Shown one piece after another: positions 50,203 to 61,448 of a stretch of 64,000 bases of DNA (position 1 is its first letter; the number at the start of each line of letters is the position of its first letter). The notes beneath the pieces are model-generated. The model ran no database searches. It saw only the letters and a program-made list of their open reading frames with translations, and had not been told where the DNA came from. The stretch covers positions 496,001 to 560,000 of the forward strand of contig JAGFBZ010000684.1 in NCBI GenBank assembly GCA_018398805.1, written 5' to 3'. The translations under genes were made by a program, and so were the position numbers. This stretch comes from Hirundichthys speculiger (taxonomy: Eukaryota > Chordata > Actinopteri > Beloniformes > Exocoetidae).

Positions 50203-50401
50203 CACTGGATGGGTTACCAGTCGATCAGAAATCAAAATCTGAATCGACAGGTCAGGTCACACCTTTCAGGGACTAAGGAAACTGGAAGTATTTCAAATAC
50301 TGCAATTTCTATGTCATTTTTGGACTGTGGGTGGAAGCCTTAAATACTTTGGAGGAAACCCACGCAAACAGAGGAAGAACATACTTCAAACTTGAATCCG
50401 G
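50203..50401 (+). repeat. LINE-2-like retrotransposon 3' end
   Basis: It reads CACTGGATGGGTTACCAGTC, then TTTGGACTGTGGGTGGAAGC and GGAGGAAACCCACGCAAACA, then GGAAGAACATACTTCAAACT. These phrases match, in order, the very common fish LINE-2/SINE tail (TGGATGGGTCACCAGTCCAT, TGGACTGTGGGAGGAAACC, GAACATGCAAACTCCACA). Ends were placed by these phrases only. Confidence 0.75.
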
Positions 50402-52139
50402 AATAAACAAGACGGACAACATAAACTTATGAGTGGAATTTAAATTTCAAACCATTAATCCCATGGCTCAGAGATTCAGACTCAGATGAGTAAAGAGTCA
50501 ATGTCGCTCTTTTTAATCATTGTACGGAGTTCTTTTCTTGTTACCACTGCATCAACTCTCTCCATTGGATAAACATTCTTAGTGTCCTTTTTTTTCCTCT
50601 TCTTTTTCTGCCTGCGATCCCGTGATTTAAGACTGAGTGACAAGGCCGTTTCTCACACATCGCGCCCGATCAGTCGGCATGTGTAATAACATCCCTCAAG
50701 CTAGGCTAAGCTATGCCCTCAAGTACAGCCTCCACATGAAAGACCCTGACAACCACACATCAGAGTGGTTTATTTGCTATACTTACTTATTTACTCTCCC
50801 TCGCCTGCCTCCTTGCCTCCCCTGACCTCCCTCAAACAAGCCTCTCACGGTCATAAACTATCCTTTTGGGTGGTGCCGCCAGACTTTGAGTAAATAAGGG
50901 TTTACGGCTCCAACTGGAGGCCTGAGCAATTTCTGACAAACAAATGCTTCCAGTGTGGTGGCTGTTGTCTTTCTGGGTATATGTTGTTTTCTTATGAATG
51001 AATCCAGCCACTATAAAGGCGCGCAGCAGGAAGCTAATTGGGTCTGATGACATTTGTCTGCCTAATAATTGGTTTAAAAGCACCTGCTGTGACGGTGGGA
51101 CATGGAAGCTATCACAGTCCCATCTCATTTCTACCAGATTTCAAAGCCGTTTTCTTTTGTAATGTCACGACAAAAGTAATAAGAAATGCTAACATTTTCT
51201 GTTGCTTTTGAACACTAAAATAAGTCAAATAATGTTGCTGGGGCTCGTCTGTGATAACTGAACTTTTACCCCGATACGTGCAGCTAAAACAGCCCGACTG
51301 TGAATTGAAAACAGAATTACAAAAGTGAGGTTGAGTTTCTTTGATAACTCAGCCCACCTACGCAAACCTCGAGCACGTGCTTTAGTCCGAACGAAAAAGG
51401 AACTGCAAGCCTTCCCTCTCTCTTCTACTAGTTTTTGTTTTCGACAGCTTCTCCTTGACTTTTCTCTCCACCTGATCTATAGCACCGCCTTCTATCACCA
51501 CCTCTCTCATCACCCATCTTTCTCCGTCAACTCATTCCTCACGCCGCCTTCCACTCGTAGCTGCTGTGCTCAGATGGATGGCGTCCACAGTGCGAGACCC
51601 TGACCTGCAGTCTAGTGACTGATTATCCCAGTGCCCTAGTTCGCTGATCCTTCGTTGCATACCAACACACAGAGGGGGAAAAAAAAAAAACAAAAAAACA
51701 AACAAAGAAAGACGCACACACAGAAAGACTGTAGAGCTATTGGACAATCTTTTGAGACATCAGGGAATTTAAAGGTGGCAAAAAAGAAAAAGCAAAATAC
51801 CAAATCACTCTGTTTTATCTCCTTTGACCTTGTTGACACGGTTAAACACACTTCCTATAGAGAATTAATGACGAACGCTAATTCCGTTTCAGCGGCCAGG
51901 AGATAAAACTGGAGTCCAGTACAGTGAGCCTGTTGTCGAGAACGTGAGCTGTGTAAACTATTCAAATGACTGCCGTCTTGTGGGGAGGCCTTCCCTTGTG
52001 CTGTGTTTGTTTGTCACGGTGTGGGAGGCTTCTATACAAGCGAGTGCCACTTGGGCTGTGCTTGACCTTGCACATCAGCATTTAGTAAAAGGAGAGAACT
52101 TCTTATGCAAACAGGCTGCATCTTGAGGAGCTATTGTGT

Positions 52140-52480
52140 CAGGAGCAGCGAGTGTGGCGGTATTGGGGGGGGGGGGGAGTGGGAGGGGATGAGAAAAATG
52201 GTAGACACAGCAGCTGCAGCCAACCCAGGATGGTTGGGATTAAATTTACGCTGCATGAACAGGGGAGGGCTAAATCATGTTACATATTATGAAGCAGAGA
52301 AAAAAAGAAGAGGGGGGGAGCCAGAGGAGGGCGGAGCGGAGGGTTGGACATGTAATGCATAAGGAGAGCAACGAGCCAGAGGGGAACGGAGGTGGCAGGG
52401 GAAGGGAGAGGAGGGCAGGGTTAAGAAATGCAGAAGGAGGGGAGGAAGAATGCAGGGAAAGGAGAGCACATTGTTGGGTA
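52140..52480 (+). repeat. Purine-rich low-complexity block
   Basis: The plus strand is strongly G/A-rich, starting with a G13 run (52165-52177) and continuing with GGAG/GAGG-type words to about 52480. Open frames here on both strands are products of low complexity. Confidence 0.7.
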
Positions 52481-54639
52481 GAGAGCAGGAGGTGGCGAGG
52501 TAACGTGCCTCACTGCCAGCTATTCTTGCCCTCCGTCTGTGCTTGCACTCCTTTCCGAGAGAGGACGGAAGAGAGGAATGAGGGATAGAGGCAGAAAAGG
52601 CAGGTACCACTGAAGGAGGAGATGGTAGCTGCGAGGTCCCTTCAGCAGTCTGAACTGATTGCTTCCTGAAGGGCAGGAAGTGAAAACATGACAGCAGGTG
52701 AGAAGAAGAAGAAAAAAAAAAAAAACACATGGCTCACATAAACTCATCTTATCGTCAAACGCTCACACATCAAAACAAATAAATGCAGCTTAAAATTCAC
52801 GACTCCTACACAAACATGCTCGTAAGTGGAGACTCGGGCATCCGTGCGCTTGTACAGAGCGGAGCACAAGCACGCGTAGCCTTTGCGCCGCACGCTGCTG
52901 GCACTTTGACATCTACCCCCAGCACAGCAACGGTCTGTGGGAGGATGAATAATCTCACTTCCGTGAAGCAGAGAAATGAGAGGGAGGAAGGAGGGTAAGA
53001 GGGAGGTTGTTCCTAGCCTCAGCTCATGTCGTTTCATGAGGAGCACAGAGCCCCCCCTGAACAGACGAAAACGTCGCCGACGTGACAAAACAAACAAAAA
53101 AAACACGAGAACAGAGCTCCGTTGAAAATAACTGAATAATGCAGCACTGGGGGATTGTGTTCCCGCCCAACACGTATGATACAAGTCAGCTTCCTTATCT
53201 TCATGAAACAATTGAACACCGAGGTGCATTGTGCACTAGTGACATTTTAGCGTCTTTTGTACACGTGCCAAGCTGTTTAGTATTTAAATACACTACTTAG
53301 GCGTACATGAAGGATGTAAAGAGGTGCTTGGGGCATACATGCTACACTCGCAGGGCAGCAAAAATAATTAAAATACCAAGTGTCTTCCATTATCTAAATG
53401 CAAATTTGCCTCAATATACCCTGAACTGAAATGTAACGCCACATTATCATTACTACAGTGCACTACAGCGACACGGGGAGAATTTCCCTTCAATTAGCAT
53501 ATCGCTCATGCTAAAACAACCTAAGATGCCGTCTTAAGTGAACTTATGGGATTCTTGCCCTTTAATGTTCATGGAGGTTTTCCTAATATGATTCTGAAGG
53601 GGATGTAAAGCACAACACACTGCTGTGTCACTTTGTTTCGTGAAAAGCAGGATTCATGAAGACGGCGGATAGCATGTTTTTTCCCGCTTGTAGCGTTGTT
53701 GTTTTCTGTGCTGTGATTCAGATTTGATAAGGAAGGCTGAGTCAACAACTGCAAGAACAGACCGGCGGCATGAGTACAATCAGCTTATCAAAGCTTTTTT
53801 GCATGAAAATTCATCAGTGCCAACAGTTGAGTGCAACGAGACAAAAATAATATTACTGATATGCTTTTGCTGAATACACAGAGATGAGATTGTGTTGTTC
53901 TTGCTCTTCCGTTTCTGCCTCCGATAAGACCGTCATCTGACACACTAGGTGGAAATGAACATCATTTTCAAAAGCTTTTGTTTTTCTTTATAAGCGTTTC
54001 AAGTGTCTTCTGAAAGTTTACAGAGCACTTTCATGTTGGTGCTGCAGATTATTACATTTGAAAGCTAACTCGTATTTGTGTTTGGATGCCCTTGAGTGGC
54101 ATTTTAGCAGAGCAACTGTTCTCAGAAGAAAAGGAGAGACGGCTACTTGTTAAAACTCGGGAAAGCAAAGCAACGGCACATCCCAAGGTAAATGCAACAA
54201 CTCTCCCTTCGCCATTTCCAAAAGACAAATGTTTGCCATCGCAACATTAGCAACCAGACAAGTGTAGCTGCCTGTCATGGATGTTATACTGCGGTGCTCC
54301 AACAAGACATTTTATTATGCTTCTGAAAACAAATAATTCCGTTTCTGTAGCCACTGCTTGAAGATTGAAATTCAAATCAAATGTCACCTTGAAACAAATG
54401 TCAGTGTACAAAATCAAAACCGTTCTCTCCAGGCCTGGCATCAAGCAACATGCAGTTTGACATTTAGGAATGATTTTTCTCTTCCCATTCTGTCTTTGTT
54501 TCATGGAATATTGAAGAGGTAATTGTCCAAAGAGTAAAAATAAAAAAAAATACTTTTGCATAAAGCTTCTGGCCAACAACCCTTTGCCTGATACCCTTTT
54601 GGAAACCTCTGGTATAATCTAAATACAGTCCACCCCCGA

Positions 54640-54985
54640 ACAGTCACAAACATGATTAAGACGCTGTCAGGGCTGACGCTTGCCGTCGCCCAGGCTGTCA
54701 GTGGCCCTAACTGGGACTAACTGGGAGTGTTGACTGACTGCCTGGACCTGCCTTATCATTAACAGGGCTGCCTGTGCCACCACGAGGGGCTCCGATGACA
54801 GCAGCTATGGCCCCGGTTTCTGCCCTCCCATTTTGCCTGCCCGAGTGTCATCTAAATGAGATAGGGCCCGGGAGCTGGGGGAATTGGCACTGCATAATTA
54901 CCCATTTAAAGACCCTAATTGAGCATTTCATTAAGAGACGAGCGCTGAGGTTTTGCCACGGAGGCCACAACAGTGAGAGAGATGT
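54640..54985. promoter_or_regulatory. Candidate conserved noncoding element
   Basis: A repeat-free, balanced-composition block with short duplicated words (CTAACTGGGACTAACTGGGA), a GATA-like CTTATCATTAACAG, GCATAATTACCCATTT and CCTAATTGAGCATTTCATTA. Short frames across it are not recognised. It resembles deeply conserved vertebrate noncoding elements, but only alignment could show that. Confidence 0.28.
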
Positions 54986-56609
54986 ATTTGTCTGTGCGTG
55001 CATGCCTGCATACATGAGCGCTGTGCATGTGTGTGTGAAGGCGATGGCATGAAAATGTGTGTGTGTGGGGGGAGGGGGGGGTATGCTTGTGTGTGCATTT
55101 TGGGACTGCAGCAGACTAACCTTGAATTCAAGGGTTACCTTGTTAGCAACAAGGTCTCTCGCTTGTTTTCTGTTTACATTGCATTTAGACTGTTTGGCAC
55201 ATCACTGTGCAAATAAATTCAATAGACACTCACCTTTAGAAAATGACTGATAGTCACGGGTAAACATCGGAACTTTCCACAGACGAGGACTGTACGGCGT
55301 TCAATATTTTATATCAACTTACGTCTTTGGATGAGGGTGAGAGTTCAGGGCATTTCTGGGATTTATGTAAATGGTTAAATGAGCTTACTGTCCTTTTACA
55401 AAATTAAAAAAAAAAAACAGCTTCTGATGACCTCTTTTATATTACATTAACACTGCTATCTTATTCTGTCTATTCTCTAGATAGACTGTGACTTAAAGTA
55501 GACATTCCTGTAGTCTAGGTGTAAGCAAATTAAAATAAACGCTGGTCATTCCACAGTTTTAATGCTTCATATTCAATGCAGACTTCATCATACCGATTTA
55601 TTTTATTGATTAAGAAGAAAAATAGGTTATCGCGAGTGACAACATCATAGTGAGTGACTGCCACAACCGCGGTCAGCTGTCAGAGTCGCACCATTCTCCA
55701 GGCTTCCTCTGTCATATCTGTAACCGTTTTGTCAGGCAAGATCTGAGATAAAAGTCAGCTATGTCTCTTTTTATCTGTCTTGCAGAGAGATTAAGATAAT
55801 CCAGTTATTCACTGTGATGTTCACCACCAAAAACTGCTTTTCCCTCGTTGGGGCTGGATAGTAAACTTTATATTTACTTCAAGAAGAATTCTAATTAGTG
55901 CGGTTTTTAGGATCTTCAAAGCTATGTGACAGAAAGCAGCGCCAGAGCGCTGGAGACAGAGAGCTTTTCATCTGCCTAACCAACATTTTATGATAGTTTA
56001 GGGAAAACCACACATTCTTTTTTCAGTTCCACGGCATCACAGTGCCATTCAGCTCATTTAGCTGCTTATTAGAGTAAACTCTAATTATGAGATCCACGGT
56101 TTTTTGTGATATAGGTTAAAAACAACAACCTGACAACAGCAGAGTCCCAGATCCTTTGTTGTTGCCAACATTTTCAGCAGCTACGATCCAAAGAGGAGAA
56201 ATCTAGTCCCGGATAATTTGCTGATGAAAAGTTCGACCTGATTTCCATGACCCAAGCAGGCCGTGACTCTTGTTTGCCCCCTCGTTGCTATATTAGGGAG
56301 CACTGGGGACATTGTGAACTATCTAACAGTTGCCTCGCACATGATTGACTTGTTTGCTAAATGGCTAGCATCTGAAGTGGCACTGAAAGCTTGGGGCTGT
56401 TGGGATTTTTGGGGCAGGCACCAGCTGCGTGACTGCAGCAGAAAAACTGTTTTTCCCTCCAACTACTCATACAGTCATGAAAGGATGCACCGTCTTTCGC
56501 TTCCAAGGTATCGCATGTCAGAGCATAAAACACTCTGGTCAATATTAATGACCATAGCTTTAAGAGGTCGATTTAGCAGAAATAACATGAAGTCATCCTT
56601 TCTTCTGTG

Positions 56610-57505
56610 CATCAGGCTTTGACACCATTGTGGAGGAATTTTGGCACCCTCCCTTTTACAGCGTTGCTTCAGTTCAGTCTGTCTGAAACCATCTGTTTCA
56701 GCCAGGTCGACGCTACAATAGTAATCAAGCATTTTCTGAAGGTTTGGCAATCTGATGACAGTTAAAATCATACAGTCTGAACTTTGCTTGAAGGTCCCAC
56801 AACAGCTTTATAATCAGGGTGAGTCTGGGCTTTCAACGGTGTCATTGCAACATCTTCATTCTTTTCTTTTTCAGTCATTTTGTTGTAAATTCGCTGGTGT
56901 GCTTGGGTTCATTGTCCTGTTGCACGACCCGATTCTGGCCAAACGTATGCTGTCAGGCAGGTGTCCTCACATTTGACACTGGAATACAGAAGCGCTCGTG
57001 CTTAGTTTAGCCCTGTGGCTGCAAAACAAGCCCAGATTATTACTCTGCCACCACCATGCTTCACAGCTGGTGTGCAGTGCTTGTGCTCATATATTTGTAT
57101 CTCCACGTTGGTGTTGCTTGTCCAAATTACAATTTTTTCCCAGAAGCCTCGCAGCATTGCAAACTTCCTGTTCATTTTAGAGAAAAGAAGCATTCTTCCG
57201 GCAATTTTAAAAACAAGCCATACTCGCACAGGCTTTTGTGATTAACTTAAACGTTTAACCCACCGTTCGAGGCTTGTAAAATCTGAGATGTAGCTCTTAA
57301 ACTTGCCGTGATGTCAACTCTTGGGAACATTGGTAACTGTTTTCTGTAGAAGGGTGGTCTTCCTCGGCACTGTGTACATGGCAAACTGCCAGAACGGCTG
57401 CTTTTATAACAGGGGCTGTACTTACTAATGATCAATTAACCAAGTGCTTTTTCTTTTTTTTACTAGCAGCAACTGGTTTATTTACCCCCTGAATCTATAT
57501 GGACA
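56610..57505 (-). mobile_element. Degenerate Tc1/mariner element
   Basis: The plus strand reads as the reverse complement of a common fish Tc1-like element: GTGGAGGAATTTTGGCACCC, GGTGTGCTTGGGTTCATTGT, GGCTGCAAAACAAGCCCAGA, GAGATGTAGCTCTTAAACTT, TGATCAATTAACCAAGTGC. On the minus strand (57075-57002) the transposase motif reads AVKHGGGRVIIWACFAATG (family: KHGGGSIMLWGCFAA). It carries stops and internal deletions and cannot encode a working enzyme. The exact terminal repeats were not resolved. Confidence 0.75.
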
Positions 57506-60500
57506 CAATGGAGAGTTTACTTGTAATGTAATGTAATTGTTGCTCACTCAAGATTGTATTTATGTAAACTGAGCACCTGGTAAAGACCACATTATTATAT
57601 ATTTTTTTTAATTTCACCCTGATATATTGAACCTTTAAATTTAAAGAGGCCTACATAATGCACACTCTGAGTGGGACTTTTCTTAGAGGCTTTACCATGT
57701 AGACTGTAACTATGTACGCATCAGTATTCATTCAAATGTTCTGCACTGTCAGTGGCCTGATTCAATTTTATTGCATTCGCCTTTTTCATTAGCATTTTGA
57801 AGAATGCAAGAAAAGACTATTTCAAGAGGAAGAAACATAGCCAATAACAACTGACATAAAAGAATAATTCCAGCATGCTCAACTTGAAAAGGGCTAAAAG
57901 GCTCTCCATTTTCTTCCCCCTGTATTTGTTCAGGTCAGCTGGTACTGAAACAAATGGATGGAAACAACCTTAATGCATATAAAAATAAATAAATAAAAAC
58001 TGATAGCTTCTGGTGCGTGCTGACATTATCTTGTTTTTGTTTTCACCTCACATGAATTACCTGATTCAGCCCTATTATTTCTTTTCTTTTTTTAAAGAGA
58101 AACACTATATTGTGCACTCTGCAAGCCAAACGGTGCCATTTCTGAATGTTCTTACGTGAATGTACATATCACGAGTGTGGTCAAACCACGTACCCAGTGT
58201 GTGTTCTCCGTCTGAAAACAGCCACGGCAGAATATCCTCTAACCCATGTGGTTTCTTTTCATAAGATCCTTAATGGTTTTGGCAGTGGAGTGGATTCAGT
58301 CTAATAGGAGGCCCAGTGTGGACCATATCAGGCCAAATCTTGGCCTTGTGCATGCCCTATCTCTGCATCTCTGTTGGGAGACATCCATCTTGATTTCTGC
58401 TGAGCGCCAAAAAGAAACAGCACGAGGATCAGATGGAGAGATGGAGAGCAGGACGGAAGAGTGATGCTCACCTGATAAGTCAGGTGGGAATGAGAAGAGT
58501 CAATCTGAAAGGAGCGTAGCCCCAACATGCTAGGCAGCAGAGCTTCATCTTTATCCCATTACCACAGGGCCGTTTTGGCATAGACAGCATAAGCCTTCAT
58601 GGCAGCTGCTTAGCATCTCGTGCCTTCACAAGAACACACATTCTCATGCAGATATGATTAACATTCAAATACATGTCCGAGCATACACACATGCGAGTGT
58701 AAACGCATGCACATGCATGGGGCCCAGAGCTGAGTGCCATAACAGCCCCATGAAATATATTCAGATTAGAAAGGTGTCGCATTACTCTCCAGTCGGATGA
58801 TAAATACACGCTTAGCACCATCATTTATCTTGAACCCCTCCCCACCTCCTGCCTCCAGACACGCTGATGTAAGGGGAGGGGAGCCAGCGTACACTGGATG
58901 GAGCTCGTGCCTCAGTCAGGGCTGTGGCGGTGCGGCTGAGGCTTTTCATGGAACGGCGGCACTTCCTCTTTCTGCTGGGTCTCGCAAGAACATTAGGTCA
59001 AGGCTGTCTGAGCCGTTGGACTCAGTTGTATCAGCGCCGTTCAGAGAGGCAGCTGGTTAGGTACGGCGAGGGTCTCGCTGGTTCTTTATTTGCAGCTCAG
59101 TGCTCTATAAAAGCAACAAATCTTGTTTGTTAAGCACGTTGCCCCTTGTCTGTGAAAATCCTCTACAGGCTCTCCTTATCATTCCTTTCACATTCACCTT
59201 GCTTTGCGTTCGTTCCAGCCCTCCAGCCATGTGTTTGTTTTTCGAACCTACGGATTTCCACTGGCACTCCCCCGTCTCTCTTCCCCGGGGTTTGCTGACA
59301 TATTGTCCTGAATAGCATTACATCATAAGTGGCTATTGTTTGGCTAATGAGCAGCATGCATAAAACACCAGAGGAATGACATGCACGGTGGGAACTTGGG
59401 TGGATTCACCACCGGTAGCTCAAGATGCAAACTCCATCAGCAAAAAACCTGACATGTCCCCCTTTGGAAGACTTCCGACATTGGCAGGTTTCCCTTAATA
59501 CAAACACAGCCCCGCGGAGGGGTCAGAGGTCAAGAGCTGACTGGAATCATCGTGCGTTTCCATTTACTGGTGTGCTTGGTGAAGTATAAAAGCTCTGAGG
59601 GATCATCTCAAGGATGCTCAAAGAGCGTCTGAATAAGGATCCTCTCACTGATATGGAGCCTCTTGGGAAGAAACGGTGGAGAGTAATCAGAGAAATGCTC
59701 AAAAAGCTTTTTTAAAAAAAAATGATCTTTAATAACAAAAGGTAAAATAGTATTTATGGGACTATTGTAGTCAACAATATGACTCCATTAAAAACATATA
59801 GAGAAGTTAATAGTTTAAAGGAGTTCAGCATCAACCGAGTAATATTTATCTATAACATAAATTCACAGCAGGAATCGATAGGCCACGCCCACTGTCCTGC
59901 TGAATAAAAAAATGTCTTGCATGAATAAAGCTGACTGAAAAATGGACATCTGCCACTGGAAGGTCAGTTTTACGAGGGGCACATTCTCGCCGTTGAGGGA
60001 AACGGTTGCTAAAAATACCGGGGACTTCATTTTTCGGCCCCTAAAATTATGGGCATGTTTTCTCCTGTCTGCATCCAGTAATCACAGAGACAGAAACAAG
60101 ATGGGTTTGTCTCTTGCCAAGACCTCTGAGCATAACAACATCTATACACTGGTGCTATTGTGTGAAAGGGGACAATATAAACACCAGTGTTTCATTGCGA
60201 GGTGTCTGATTAGCTCTTGAGGGGCCTGTAAAGAATTTGGTGCCTCCATTTGGGGTTTCATTTGTTAAATTAGGGTGATGAAAACGACTCCGCGCGTGCA
60301 TCGCGTGCACTGGCATAGAAGATAATACTATGATTAAGCATAAATTCCAGAAAAAAAATGATCGCGCGCACGCAGTTTTCGCGCATTGGCCCAATAGTGT
60401 TACCACACTTTTATTGGATCTCTCAGTCGCCCCCAATCACTCTGTGCCCCATAAAATGCTGGCGAGTGGATTGGGGCTACTATAATGGTGGCACAATACA

Positions 60501-61426
60501 GAAATAAACTACTTTTACTGCTGCAGACAAAGTGATGTGACCTGGAAAGGTTGTATTTTTGCTGGGATAATGACTGTATTTTAGAGACAGGCCTCAGTGT
60601 GAACTCTAATTACTTGTCTGGGGCCACTGAGCTACATTGGTCTCAAGCACTTAGTAATGAAGTCCATATTCGCTCCATGTTTATTAAACATAACATGAAT
60701 GCCTGCTGAAAAATGTCAACCCTGTCGCCCGACTGGAGAGCTTGTGCCGTTACTCTGTAGGTTTTAAGATTTTAGCCTAAATATCTTAAAAGCATCGAGC
60801 CGAAGTACTTGCATGGATCACTAAATAAGTCGCCATCAGACAAGTTGATGGCCGCAATTTACACAACACAGGGTAAAGGATTTCCAACCGCGCACATCAC
60901 ATACTCTGCAACAGTGTTAAAGGAAGAGTTTAAGTCCTTTGACTTTCACATTTTATACGATATCATTATCCACACTCTGTCGATCTGGCTCCCAGTTAAC
61001 TTAATCACTGTGACACCCATTTTTCATAAATATGCAAATACGACTCACGTGTCTCGAGTACCTCCATGCAGATGGCCACCTATATAGGCAAGAGTACGGT
61101 AAAGGCCCTTTCCTGAATGTAAAGTCTAGTCCTTTGAGTGCTTTGTGTGGGGAAAACTGCCAAGTTTCTGGGAACCCAAAACCAATGTTTTGCTAAAACA
61201 CAGCGTGCTTATCGTAGAAAATGGCAGCGCTCTGGTCGCCCTCGCTTTCTCGTGAGTTTGCAGTGTGGTCAGTGCCGAAGCAGACCGAGAATGAGGCAAA
61301 ACAAAGACACAATCGCCCTGAAATAATGGCATTAAAATGGCACAACGGAGGTCTGGCTACGAGGCTTGAAATATAATTTTACACTCAGGTTTTTCTGTGT
61401 CCCTCTTGACCGCTGGCGCAGCAGTT

Positions 61427-61448
61427 AAAAAAAAAAAAAAAAAAAAAA
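61427..61448 (+). repeat. A22 run, first of a pair
   Basis: A22 here and A23 at 61608-61630 lie 160 bases apart, each preceded by a CAGCAG-like string (GCAGCAGTT, TCAGCAGCTG). I see no SINE body in front of either, so retroposon tails are possible but not shown. Confidence 0.8.

Noticed and set aside
52287..53229. Long frames of 147 and 161 codons on the minus strand
   Set aside because: They arise from purine-rich low-complexity DNA and show Ser/Pro/Phe-rich strings without domains.
58924..59133. Plus-strand frame starting MAVRLRLFMERRHFLFLLGL
   Set aside because: It resembles a signal peptide by composition only; no homology and no supporting splice sites.
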